Assembly: GCA_023375785.1 (NCBI GenBank)
Contig: SZWC01003635.1
Coordinates: forward strand, 119,465-183,464
Length of the DNA stretch: 64,000 nucleotides
Source of the DNA: Penium margaritaceum
Lineage: Eukaryota; Streptophyta; Zygnematophyceae; Desmidiales; Peniaceae
Direction of reading: 5' to 3'
Each line of letters starts with the position of its first letter. Position 1 is the stretch's first letter. Below the pieces are notes generated by a model. It was given only the letters and a program-made list of their open reading frames with translations. It was not told the origin of the DNA and made no database searches. The translations under genes and the position numbers were made by a program. Shown piece by piece: positions 1 to 11,700 of the stretch.

Positions 1-127
1 TGTTGATGAAGCGAAGAGGCGCGGAGTGGCGGGTGCGGCGGCATATGAATTCTGAACAGAAAGATGAGGCAACGGCGACGACAAAGTGTTGACTAGGTCA
101 TGGGGCACCAGTTTATGTTACCTGATG
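1..127 (-). mobile_element. internal tip of an LTR retrotransposon, cut by the window edge
   Basis: This short stretch lies on the internal side of the primer-binding site at 128-139, so for a minus-strand element it is the 5' untranslated leader that runs off the left edge of the window. It is purine-rich and shows no recognisable coding domain. The assignment rests only on its position beside the PBS and LTR. Confidence 0.5.
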
Positions 128-139
128 CTCTGATACCAT
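128..139 (-). promoter_or_regulatory. primer-binding site for initiator tRNA-Met
   Basis: The plus strand reads GCTCTGATACCA, the reverse complement of TGGTATCAGAGC. That is the standard plant LTR-retrotransposon PBS, complementary to the 3' end of initiator tRNA-Met. It touches the LTR beginning at 140, as expected for the start of minus-strand cDNA synthesis. Confidence 0.8.
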
Positions 140-761
140 GTCAGAAGAATGCAGGAGCGGAGATGGCAGCAGCAGAAGCAAGCACAAGCAACAAAGAATG
201 CAGGAGGCTTGTCACCGGAATAACGGAGGCAGAGAGGCGAGTGCGGATCCAAGGAGTCAGTCGCAGGGCCTTGAGGGAGGTGCAAGTCAAAAGCTTGGAG
301 GTAGACAGAGGCAGTGAGAGAATGCGAGAGCAAAGCGAGCGATGTGCTGATGCTGAGCGAGGGGTCAGGAGTGACGAAGCGAAGAGCTGGGAGCGAAGAG
401 TGATTGGCGAAGGCGGTGAGAGTGCAAGGCGAGCAGAGCGAGAACACGGTGGCGAAGCCACGGAACTGAAGGGGATCAGGATGCGAAGAACTGTTCTGGT
501 TATCCTTGAGGGAATGAACATCCTCAGTATATGTAGGCAGAACAGGACAAAACGGTAGAGCAACGGCTTCTTTCCGCTAGCCAGACGCGGAGTGACACTT
601 GGCACATTTTTAGGGGATGACTTGACTTTGTCGGTCAAACAGTCGCACATCAGGTGATCCGTTGGTCAAGGTGGTTCGGTCACGGATGTGAACTGTTATT
701 GAGAAAGGAATTCTCTGACAGAAGATGTGCACAGAGTGAGTTTCGCAAGGAGATTCTAACA
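140..761 (-). mobile_element. 5' LTR of a minus-strand LTR retrotransposon
   Basis: Read on the minus strand this 622-bp segment begins TGTTAG and ends CTGACA, directly followed by the tRNA-Met primer-binding site. Its outer edge is the start of the 20-bp repeat array. Terminal hexamers TGTTAG...CTGACA are identical to those of the solo LTR at 3441-4166, which lies in the opposite orientation, so both may be one family; the interiors were not aligned. Open frames across it have no known domain. The second LTR and the other target duplication lie outside the window. Confidence 0.65.
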
Positions 762-766
762 CAAAC

Positions 767-3440
767 AAGAGGAGCAAGCCTAATACACCTGGAGCAAGGC
801 CAACACAACTGGTGCAATCCCAAGGCAACTGGAGCAAGGCAAAGACAACTAGAGCAAGACCACAACAACTGGAGCAAGCCCAAGACAACGGGAGCAAGCC
901 TGAGACAACAGGAGCAAGCCTAAGACAAGTGGAGCAAGCCCAGGTCATTTGGAGCAAGGCCAAGACAACTGGAGTAAGGCCAAGACAACTGGAGCAAGCC
1001 CAAGACAGCTGGAGCAAGGCCAAAAGAACAAGAGCAAGCCCAAGACAACTGGAGCAAGGCCAAGACAGGTGGAGCAAGGGAATGACAACAGGAGCAAGCC
1101 CAAGATAAGTGGAGCAAGGCCAAGACCACAAGAGGAAGGCCAAGACAACTAGAACAAGGCCAAGACAGCTGGAGCAAGCCCAAGACACGTGGAGCAAGGC
1201 CAAGACATCTGGAGCAAGCTCAGGACATCTTGAGAAAGGCCAAGACACCTGGAGCAGGCCCAAACAACTGGAGCAAGCCTAAGACACATGGAGCAAGGCC
1301 AAGACAACTGGTGCAAGCCCAAGAAAACTGGAGCAAGGCCAAGACAACTGGAGCATGCCCAAGACGACTAAAGCAAGGCCAAGACAACTGGAACAAGGGT
1401 AAGACAACTGGAGCAAGCCCACGACAACTGGAGGAAGTCCAAGAAAACTGGAGCAAGACCAAGACAACAGGAGCAAGCTCAAGACAATTGGAGCAAGGCT
1501 AAGACAACTGGAGCAAGGTGGAACCAACTGGAGAAAGCCCAAGAAATCTAGATTAAGGCCAAGACGACGTAAGCAAGCCCAATACAACTAAAGCAAGGCC
1601 AAGACAACTGGAACAAGGCCAAGACAATAGTAGCAAGGACAAGACAACTAGAGCAAGGCCAAGCCAACTGGAGCAAGCCCAAGACAACTGAAGCAAGGTC
1701 AAGACAGCTGAAACAATCCCAAGACAACTTGAGCAAGCCCAAGACACCTGGAGCGAGGCCGAGACACCTGGAGCAAGCCCAAGAAAGTTGGAGCAAGGCC
1801 AAGACAACTGGAGCAAGCCTAAGACAACTGGAGGAATCCCAAGACAACTGAAGCAAGCCCCAAGACAACTGGAGCAAGCCCACGACACCTGGAGCAAGCC
1901 CAAGAAAGCTTGAGCAAGCCCAAGACAACTGGAGCAAGGCCAAGACAGATGGAACAAGCCCAAGACAAGTGGAGCAAGCCTAATACAGCTGGAGAAAGCC
2001 CAAGACAACTGGAGAAAGGCCAAGACCGCTGGATGAAGCCCAATACAGCTGGAGCAAGGCCAAGAAAACTGGAGCAAGGCCAAGACATTTTGAGCGAGGC
2101 CAAGACAACTGGAGGAAGGAGAAGACAACTAGAGCAAGCACAAGACAACTGGAGTAAGGCAAAGACAAAGAGAGCAAGCCCAAGACAACGAGAGCAATCC
2201 CAAGACATCTGGAGCAAGGCCAAGACAACTCGAGCAAGCCCAACACAGCTGGAGCAAGCCCAAGACAACTGGAGCAAGCCAAAGACAACTAGTGCAAGGC
2301 CAAGACAGCTGGAGCAAGCCCAAGACCACTCGAGCAAGCCCAAGATAGCTGGAGCAAGGTCAAGACAACTGGAGCCAGACCAAGACAACTGGAGCAAGGC
2401 CAAGACAAATACAACAAGGTAAAGAAAACTGGAGCAAGCCCAAGAAAATTGGAGCAAGCCCAAGACAACTGGAGGAAGCCCAAGACAACTGGAGCAAGGC
2501 CAAAACAATTGGAGCAAGCTGAAGACAAATGGAGTAAGCCCACAAAAAATGGAGTGAAACCAAGATAACTTGAGCAAGCCTAAGACAACTAGAGCAAGCC
2601 CCAGAAAACAACAGCAAGCCCAAGACAGCTGGAGCAAGCCTAGGACAACTAGAGCAAGGCCAAGACAACTGGATCACGGCCAAGACAACTGGAGCAAGCC
2701 CAAGACAACTGGAGCAAGCCTAAGACAACAAGAGCAAGCCCGGGTCAAGTAGAGAAAGGCCAAGACAACTGGAGCAAGCCCAAGACACCTAGAGCAAGGC
2801 CAAGACATGTAGAGCAAGCTCAAGACATCTAGAGCAAGGCCAAAACAACTCGAGCAAGGTAAAGACAACTGGAGTAAGCCCAAGAAAATTGGAGCGAGAC
2901 CAAGAAAATTGGAGCAAGCTCAAGATAACTGGAGCAAGCCCAAGACAAGAAGAGCAAGCCCAAGACAACTGGAGCAAGCCTAGGAAAACTACAGCAAGGC
3001 CAAGAATACTGGAGCAAGGCCAAGACAACTGGAGCAAGACCAAAACAACTGGAGCAAGGCCAAGAGAACTGGAGCAAGCCCAAGACAACTGAAGCAAGGC
3101 CAGGCCAACTGGAGCAAGGCCAAGACAACTGGAGCAAGCCCAAGACAAGTTTTGCAAGCCCAAGAGAAGAAGAGCAAGCCCAATACAACTAGAAAAAGGC
3201 CAAGAATCCTGGAGCAAGGCCAAGACATCTTCAGCAAGCTCGAGACAACTCGAGCAAGGCCAAGACAATTGGAGGAAGCCCAAACAACTTGAGCAAGCCC
3301 AAGACACCTGGAGCAAGTGCAAGAAAACTGTTGTAAGCGCAAGACAACTAGAGCAAGACCAAGACAACTAGAGCACGTCCAAGACAACCGGAGGAAGGTC
3401 AAAACAACTGGAACAAGGCCAAGAGAACTGAAGCAAGCCC
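767..3440 (+). repeat. 20-bp minisatellite array, forward orientation
   Basis: About 130 tandem copies of a 20-bp unit, consensus GGCCAAGACAACTGGAGCAA, with point variants (GGCC/GCCC, ACT/AAG and others) and few length changes. Because 20 is not a multiple of 3, three units make a 60-bp, 20-residue super-period, and the consensus is stop-free in several frames. This explains the Cys/Leu/Trp-rich antisense frames (up to 272 codons, 1819-2637) and the Gln/Lys/Ser-rich sense frames. I treat them all as non-coding. Confidence 0.95.
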
Positions 3441-4166
3441 TGTTAGACAATTGTGTCCCTCGCCATGGCTGCCGTGGATTGATTCCCTGGTTCGGCCACT
3501 GGGGATTGGTTGAACATGTAATCGGATTGCAGATTTAGATTCTTTGGAATTTTCCATGAAGGATCGAGCTTTGAATCGCTCAATTTGAGTGAGTATTCAG
3601 AAAGATGCCCCGCCCGAAGGTCCGGTGGTCGGCGGGTGGAATCCGGTATCCGTCCGGGGTGACGGGATACTCCACCGCCGGTGGTCCGTGTTCAGCTCCG
3701 ACTGGCTCCATAGATCCCAAGGCCCTAGAGTAAGTAACCAGGGAGGTCCCCTGGACCAGGGCGAGCCGCCCTTTGACTTGTCAATCAGGATTGGCGCTCC
3801 GAAGAGCCATCGGCTCGCGTCGGCGGCAGCCAGAGACGGCTCCACCAAGGGTTGCTTGGATGGGCGTAGCAGGGGCTATACTGCTCCGTTTTGGGCGTGC
3901 TTGGATGCGTTGGAAAGCTCAGATCACAGGCCATAATAATCTGATGTAATTGCACTGATAATAACAACAATTTCCACTTCGATTGAGTGCAACTCCTTGC
4001 GACTCATTTCTGCCCATTCTGCACTGTGATCCTTGGACTCCACACTCTTCCACCTTGGTTTGCATTGGCATCTGAATCAGTGTCAGCGTGCTCCACAGAA
4101 GGCCCAGGAAACCTTCAGAGTGCTCCCACTCCTCCTAGAGTCACAGCCAGGACAGGATTCCTGACA
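3441..4166 (+). mobile_element. solo LTR with perfect 5-bp target duplication
   Basis: A 726-bp non-repetitive block interrupts the 20-bp array. It begins TGTTAGACA and ends CCTGACA, with inverted termini (TGTTAG / CTGACA) typical of LTRs. It is flanked by AGCCC at 3436-3440 and again at 4167-4171, a perfect 5-bp target-site duplication of array sequence. No internal region or second LTR is present, so this is a solo LTR left by LTR-LTR recombination. AT-rich sequence around 3931-3970 could hold the polyadenylation signal. Open frames inside it (for example 3589-3936) match no protein I know. Confidence 0.9.
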
Positions 4167-4468
4167 AGCCCTAGACAACTAAAGCAAGCCCAAGACAACT
4201 GGAGCAAGGCCAAGACAACAATAGCAAGTCCAAGACAACTGGAGCAAGGCAAAGACAACTCGAGCAAGGCGAAGACAACCAGAGAAAGACCAAGACAACT
4301 GTTGCAAGGCCATGACTACTAGAGAAAGCCCAATACAACAAGAGCAAGAAAAAGACAACTGGAGCGAGTCCAAGACAACTAGTGCAAGGCCAAGACAACA
4401 GGAACAAGCCCAAGACAACAAGAGCAAGCCCAAGACAACTGGAGCAAGGCCAAGACAGGTGGAGACTC
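4167..4468 (+). repeat. 20-bp minisatellite array, continuation after the solo LTR
   Basis: About 15 further copies of the same unit in the same orientation as 767-3440. It resumes exactly at the duplicated AGCCC, which shows that the LTR inserted into a pre-existing array. It switches to the 10-bp array at about 4469 with no spacer. Confidence 0.93.
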
Positions 4469-7400
4469 CGTACAGAGTTGTACGGAGTTGTATGGAGTTG
4501 TACGGAGTTGTACAGAGTTGTACAAAGTAGTACAAAAATGTACGGTGTTGTACGGATTTTTGCGAAGCTGTAGTGAGTTGTACGGAGTTGTACGGGGTTG
4601 TAGAGAGTTGTACGCTGTTGTCAGGAGTTATACAGAGTTGTACAGAGTTATATGGAGTTGTATGAAGTTTTTTGGAGCTTTACAGAGTGGTATAGAGCTG
4701 TACAAAGTTTTACGGAGTTGTACGAAGTTATAAAATGCTGTATGGAGTTGTACGGAGTTATACAGTGTTGTACGAAGCTGTACTAAACTGTACAGCGTCG
4801 TACGTAGTTGAACAGAGTTGTACAGAGTTGTATGGAGTTGTATCAAGCTCTATAGAGCTCTACAGAGTTGTAGCAGTTTGTACGGAGTTGTATGGAATTG
4901 TACGGAGTTGAATGGAATTGTACGAAGCTGTATGGAGTTGTACGGACTTATATGGGATGGTAAGGAGTTGTATGGAGTTGTAGCAAAATTGTACAGCGTT
5001 TTACTAAGTTTTACAGAGTTGTATGGAGTCGTATGAAGTTGTACAGAGTTGTATACAGTTTTACGGGGTTGTACAGAGTTGCACGGAGTCGTACCGTGTT
5101 GTATGGAGCTGTACGGAGTTGTTCGGATTTTCACGGAGTTGTAGGGAGTTGTATGGAGTTGTACGGAGTTGTATGGAGTTGTACGGAGTTGTATCGAGTT
5201 GTAGGGAGTTGTACAGGGTTGTACATTGATGTACAAAGTTGTAGGGAATTGTGCAGAGTTGTACGGAGTTGCACGGACTTGGACAGAGTTGTACGGAGTT
5301 GTACAGATTTGTACGGAGGTGTACGGAGGTGTACGGAGTTCTACAGAGTAGTGCGGAGTCGTATGGAGTTGTAGGGAGTTGTGGGGGGCTATACAGAGTT
5401 TTACAGAGTTGTTTGGAGTTGTACAGAGTTGTGCAGAGTTATCCTGAGTTGTACGGATTTGTACGGATTTGTAGTAAGTTGTAGAACCATTGTACGTGGT
5501 TGTATGGAGTTGTGCAGAGTTGCATGGAATTGTACAGAGTTGTAGGGAGGTGTACGGAGTTTTACGGAATTATACATAGTTGTACGGAGTCTTACAACAT
5601 TGTACGGAGTTGTACTGAGTTGAACAGAATTGTAGTGATTTGTACAGAGTTATACGGAATTGTCAGAGTTGTACTGAGTCGTACGGACTTTAATGGATTT
5701 TTACAAGGCTGTACAGAGTTTTACGGAGCTGTACAGATCTGTACGGAGTTTTAAGGAGTTGAAATGATTTGTACGGAGTTGTACAGATTTTTACGGAGTT
5801 GTATGGAGTTGTGCGGAGTTGTAGGGTGGTGTGAGGATTTGTACCAAGTTTTATGGAGTTGTACGGAGTTGTAGCGAGTTACAGCAAGTTGTAGCAAATT
5901 GTACAGCGTTTTACGGAGTCGTTGCGAGCTTTCGTGAGCTGTAGCGAGTTTTACGGAGTTGAACGGAGTTGTACGGAGATGTATGGAGTTTTATGGAGTT
6001 GTATGGAGCTGGACAAAGTTCTACAAAATTATATGGAGTTGTAAGGAACTGTACGAATTCGTACTTCGTTGTACAGAGTTGTACGGAGTTGTACAAAGTT
6101 GCTCGGAGCTGTACGGATATGTAGCAAGTTGTAGGGAGTTGTAGGGTGTTGTATGGAGCTGTATGGAGTTGTAGAGAGTTGTACGGAATTGTATGGAGCT
6201 GTATGGAGTTGTACGGAATTGTACGAAATTGTACAGAATTATACGGAGTTGTACGGAGTTGTACGGGGCTCTAGCGACTTGTACATAGCTGTACAGAATT
6301 TTACAGAGTTTTACAGAGTTGTACTGAGACCTACGGAGTTGTACGGAGTTGTATGGAGTTGTACAAATTTATACGGCGCTGTGTGGAGTTGTACCGAGTT
6401 GTAGCGAGTTGTATGGAGTTTTACGGATTTGTATGGAGTTGCACGGAGTTGTATGCATTGTACGGAGTTGTACAGGGCTGTACGGAGTTGTACGTAGTGG
6501 TACAGAGTTGTACAGAGTTGTATGAAGTTGTACGGATTTGTAGCAGGTTGTAGGGAGTTGTAGGAAGCTGCATGGAGTTGTACATAGTTGTACGGAGCAG
6601 TACGGAACTGTACAGAGTTATACAAAGTTGTATATGATTACAGGGAGTCGTACGGATTTGTACGGAGTTTTACGAATTGTATGGAGTTGTCCGGAGTTGT
6701 ACAGAGTTGTACGGAGTTATAGTGATTTATACAGACTTGTACACAGTCGTACAAAGTTGTACAGAGTTGTATGGAGTTGTAGGGAATTGTACGGAGCTGT
6801 ACGGAGTTGCATGCAGTTGTAGCAATTTGTAAGGAGTTGTACATAGTTGGACAGAGTAGTACGGAGTTGTACGGAGTTGCACAAAGTTGAACGGAGTTGT
6901 ACGGAGTTGTATGGAGAAGTACGCAGTTGTACAGAAATGTACGGAGTTTTTGAATTTGTATGGAGGTGGAGAAAAATGTACGGAGTTGTATGGAGTTTTA
7001 CGGAGTTGTACGGAGCTATACGGAGTTATACAGAGCTGTACCAAGTTGTACAGATTGGTACAGAGCTATGCAGAGTTTTACGGAGTTGTACAGAGTTGTA
7101 ACAGGATGTAGCAAGTTGTACGGAGTTATACAGAGTTGTACAGAGTTGTACGGAGGTTTTTTGGAGTTGCACGAAGATGTACAGAGTTTTACAAAGTTGT
7201 ACAGAGTTGTACGGAGTTGTACGGATTTGTAGCAATTTGTACAGTGGTAAACAAAGTTGTACGGAGTTGTACTGAGTTGTACAAATTTGTACAGAGTTGT
7301 ATGGTGTTGTACGGATCCGTATGGATCTGTACGGAGTCGTAGTGATTTGTACAGAGTTGTACGGAGTGGTACGGAGTTGTACGAGGTTGTACGGAGTTGT

Positions 7401-7687
7401 ATGGAGTTGTACGGAGTTGTAGTGAATTGTAGGGAGTTGTCGCCAGTTGTACAGATTTGTACTGATTTATACAGAGTTGTATGGGGTTACACGGAGTTGA
7501 ACAAAGCTGTACGGAGTTGTAAGAAGCTGTACAAAGTTTTACAATGTTGAAGTGATTTGTGCGGAGTTGTACAGAGTTGTATGGAGTTATACGGAGTTGT
7601 ACAAAATTTTACGGAGTTGTACGGAGTTGTAAGGAGTAGTACGGTGTTTTACGGAGTTGTGCTGGATTGTACATAGTCATATGGGGT
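4469..7687 (+). repeat. 10-bp minisatellite array, forward orientation
   Basis: About 320 tandem copies of GTTGTACGGA with frequent variants GTTGTACAGA, GTTGTATGGA and GTTTTACGGA. Most copies contain the palindrome GTAC. Three units give a 10-residue period (YGVVRSCTEL-like on the plus strand, TTPYNSVQLR-like on the minus), so many frames of 60-130 codons open on both strands. They are by-products of the unit, not genes. Confidence 0.95.
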
Positions 7688-8757
7688 GACAGCTTCTGAG
7701 TGGTGACTTAAGCCTGACAAGACTAGGCATATCAGGGCAATGCGGTGAGAGCAACTGCGAACCGATAATCAGCACTTGATAGGATTGATGATCATATGAG
7801 CAGAGTCATGAATACTGAGTGTAGAAGGAAGGCGCGGGCGACGAGCTGCAGCGCCGAGGTGCGAGTGATGCGTGAATGCAGCACAGAAGGTGCAGGAATG
7901 GAAGAGTTGAGGCGGCAACACAGGGGAGGCGGGCTGAGGAGAATGAAGCAACATTGATAGATGAAGAAGCTGAGTGAGGCCGCAGTCCCGTGGTGCAGGT
8001 TTCTGGTCCGTGGCACCAAGGGACGGGCAGTTGCGTGGGCGCAGTGCCTGTTTGACACGTGCGCTAACTGAGCTAATAGAAGGGATAGCCACAGCCAAAG
8101 AATGGCGGGCAAGATGGAATGCTTGACGAGAGGGCTGCAGCCGAGAGAGGCGGCCTCAAGAGGAACGGAACGGAGATGTAATGCCGCAGCCGGAAAGGCG
8201 GGCAAAGAACGAGGAAGAACTGAAGCGAAGAGACAATCTTGCTTAGATCTTGCATACAAATGACAAGATAGTAATATACTAGTCCTTGTCCTTGTTACTC
8301 TAGCCTAGAGCCGCTCACTAAGGCAGTTTGTAGGACCGATGTTGCCTTAGGCGATCATCTGCTGATGCTGCTGCTGCTGTTCGCGGTATTCCAGGGGCGC
8401 GCTGTGAGTCTCCGTGAGGTTTGGAGAGGGTGTATCCTACAACGGGTAGCGTGCTCGGTGCGGTATTCTTTTTCGTTGTCTTGTGACCATCGCGTCGCCC
8501 GTTGGGGTTCCCGCCGGTTGGTTTCGCTGGTCCTTGCCGCCGACAGCCGTTGGTTCTGCCGGCGGGATTTGGTCCGTTCGACCATAGGTACCGAGGAGCT
8601 TGGTCAGACTCAGAGGTCAGCTTGCATGTTGGATGTTTATGTGCCAGAGGTTTGGGGAGCGATAACTTCTTTGTTGGCCAAGTGAGTAGAGGGATAAGGT
8701 TCTGGTCTCTCCACTTTGTCCGAGTGTCCTGTGAACATTGAATCCATTTCAATCAGA
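7688..8757. other. unidentified 1.07-kb island between two arrays
   Basis: Non-tandem sequence separating the 10-bp array from the 11-bp array. The first half (to about 8260) is purine-rich on the plus strand and resembles in composition the LTR at 140-761; the second half is richer in G, T and C. It begins TGACAG and ends close to CAGACA, which is LTR-like, but I find no target duplication, primer-binding site or protein domain. Open frames of 60-155 codons on both strands match nothing I know. A decayed solo LTR is possible. Confidence 0.5.
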
Positions 8758-11700
8758 CACTTGCATCCTACTTGAGCCCTACTTGCGCCCTAGTTATGCC
8801 TCAGTTGGGCACTACCTATGCCCTACTTGTACCTTAGTCACGCCAGAGTTATGTCCTGGTTGCACCCTAATTGTGCCCTACGTGCACCCTGCTTGCGTCC
8901 TAGTTGTGTCCTAGTTGCGCCCTAGCTGCACCCTAGTTGCACCCTGGTTGTACCCTAGTTGCGCCTCAGTAGAGCACTAGCTATGCCCTAGTTGTACCCT
9001 AGTTACATCGTAGTTGCGTCCTAGCTGTGCCTTACGTACGCCCTACATGCGCCCTAGTTGCAACCTAGTTGTGCCCTAGTTGCGCCCTACTTGTGTCTTA
9101 CTTGCGCCCTAGGTGAGCCCTAGTTGTGCCCTATTTACGCCCTACTTGCGCCTTACTTGCACCCTACTTTCGTCCAAGTTACGCCCTAGTTACGCCCTAG
9201 TTGCACCCTACTTGCACCCGACTTGCGTCCTACTTGCGCCCTAGTTGGATCCTAGTTGCGTCGTAGTTGCATCCTACTTGTGCCATACTTACACCCTAGT
9301 TGCGCCCTAGTAGTACCCTAGTTGCACCCTACTTGCACCCGACTTGCGTCCTACTTGCGCCCTAGTTGGATCCTAGTTGCGTCGTAGTTGCATCCTACTT
9401 GTGCCATACTTACACCCTAGTTGCGCCCTAGTAGTACCCTAGTTGCGCCCTACTTGTGCCCTAATTGCGCCCCACTTGTACCCTAGTTGCGCCCTATTTG
9501 CACCTCAGTTGGGTACTACCTACGTTCTAGTTGTACCCTAGTTGCATCCTAGTTATGCCCTACTTGCATCCTACTTGCACCCTTGTTAGTCCCTACTTGC
9601 GCCCTAGTTGTGCCCTACTTGCGTCCTAGTTGCGCCCAAGGTACGCCTCAGTTGGGGACTAGCTACGCCCTAGTTGCACCCTAGTTGCGTCCTAGTTGCA
9701 CCCTACTTGTGCCATAGTTGTGCCCTAGTGGTACCCTAGTGCGCCCTAGTTGCACCCTAGTTACGCCATAGTTGCGCCCTACTTGCGCCCTACTTGTACA
9801 CTAGTTGCGCTCTAGTTGCACCCTAGTTGCATCCTAGTTGCGCCCTTGTTGTACCCTACTTGTGCCCTAGATGCGTCCTACTTGTGCCCTACTTGCGTCC
9901 TAGTTGCGCCCTAATTGCGCCCTAGTTGTGCCTTACTTGCACCCTACTTGCACACTTCTTGTACCATAGCTGCGCCTTAGTTGTGCCCCAGTTACGCCCT
10001 ACTTCCACCCTACTTGCGCCCTACTTGCGTCCTACTTGCACCTTAGTCGCGTCCTACTTACATCCTAGATGCGCCCTAGTTGCGCCCTAGTTGTGCCCTA
10101 GTTGCGTCTCGGTAGGGTACTAGCTACTTCCTAGTTGTGCCCTAGTTGCACCCGAGTTGCATCCTACTTGTGCTCTAGTTACGCCCTAGTTGTGCCCTAA
10201 TTACGCCCTAGTTGTACCCTAGTTGGGCCCTGATTGCGCTCTACTTTCATCCTACTTGTGCCCTAGTTACGCCCTACTTACGCCCTACTTGCGCCCTAGT
10301 TGTACCTCAATTGGACACTAGCTACGCCCTAGTTGCGCCCAAGTTGTGTCCTAGTTGTGTCCTTGTTGCACATTAGGTGTGCCCTAGTTGAGCCCTAGTT
10401 GTGTCCTACTTGCGCCCTACTTGCGCCCTAGTTGCGCCCTAGTTGCACCCTAGTTGTACCCTATTTTTACCCTAATTGGGTCGTACTTGCACCTTAGTTG
10501 CGTCCTAGTTGCCCCCTATTTGTGTCCTACTTGCATCCTACTTGCACCCTACTTGCACCCTAGTTGCGTCCTAGTTACATCCTAGTTGCGTCCTACTTGT
10601 GTCCTACGTGTGTCCTACTTGCGTCCTTGTTGTGCTCTAGTTGCGTCCTTGTTGCGCCTCAGTTGGGCACTAGCTATGCCCTAGTTATGCCCTAGCTGTA
10701 CCCTAGTTACGCCCTAGTTGTACCCTACTTGCGCCCTACTTGAGCTCTAGTTGTGTCCTTGTAGTGCCCTAGTTACACCCTACTTCCATCCTACTTGCGT
10801 CCTAGTTGCGTCCTAGTTACGTCCTTCTTACGCCCTACTTGCGTTCTACGTGTACCCTACTTGTGTCCTAGTTACGCCCTAGTTGCACCCTGGTGACACC
10901 CTACTTGCACCCTACTTGCACCCTACTTGCGTCCTAGTTGTGCCCTAGTTGCGCCCTAGTTGCGTCCTACTTACACCCAACTTGTACCCTAGTTGCGCCC
11001 TACTTGTACCCTAGTTGCGTCCTAGTTGCGCCCTACTTGCGTCCTTATTGCGCCCTACTTGTTCCCTAGTCGCGTCCTAGTTGCACCTCAGTTGGGCACT
11101 ACCTACGCCCTAGTTGCGCCCTAGTTACGTCCTAGCTGCAACCTACTTGCGTCCTACTTGTGCCCTAGTTACGCCCTATTTCTGCCCTAGTTGTGCCTTA
11201 CTTGAGCCCTAGTTGCGCCCTAGTTACACCTCAGTTGGACACTAGCTATGCCCTAGTTGCGCCCTAGTTGCGCCCTAGTTGCACCCTCCTTGCGCCCTAG
11301 TTGCGCCCTAGTTACACCCTATATACGCCCTACTTGCACCCTAATTGCTCCCTACTTGCATCCTAGTCGCACCATAGTTACGCCCTCATTGGACCTTACT
11401 TGCGCCCTACTTTCGTCCTAGTTGCACCCTAGTTCCGCCCTATTTAATCCCTAGTTACGCCTCTGTTGGGTACTAGCTACGCCCTAGTTGCGTCCTAGTT
11501 GCACCCGAGTTGCGCCCTACTTGTGTCCTAGTTAAGTCCTAGTTGCGTCCTCATTGCACCCTAGTTGGAACCTAGTTGCGCCCTAGGTGCGCCTCAGTTG
11601 GGCACTAGCTACGTCCTCGTGGCGCCCCGGTTGCACCCTAGTTGCATCCTAATTGCGCCCTATTTGCGTCCTACTTGCGCCCTAGTTGCGCCCTAGTTCC

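Noticed and set aside
1553-2637. Long antisense open frames (191 and 272 codons) reading Cys/Leu/Trp-rich 20-residue repeats, suggestive of a membrane or Cys-rich repeat protein
   Set aside because: They are the exact translation of a 20-bp tandem unit whose consensus has no stop in these frames. They appear in several frames at once and on the other strand where the array is inverted (29049-29960).
4469-7550. Many frames of 60-130 codons with a 10-residue period on both strands
   Set aside because: Direct consequence of the 10-bp unit (three units make 30 bp). Start codons fall at random units and there is no conserved N- or C-terminus.
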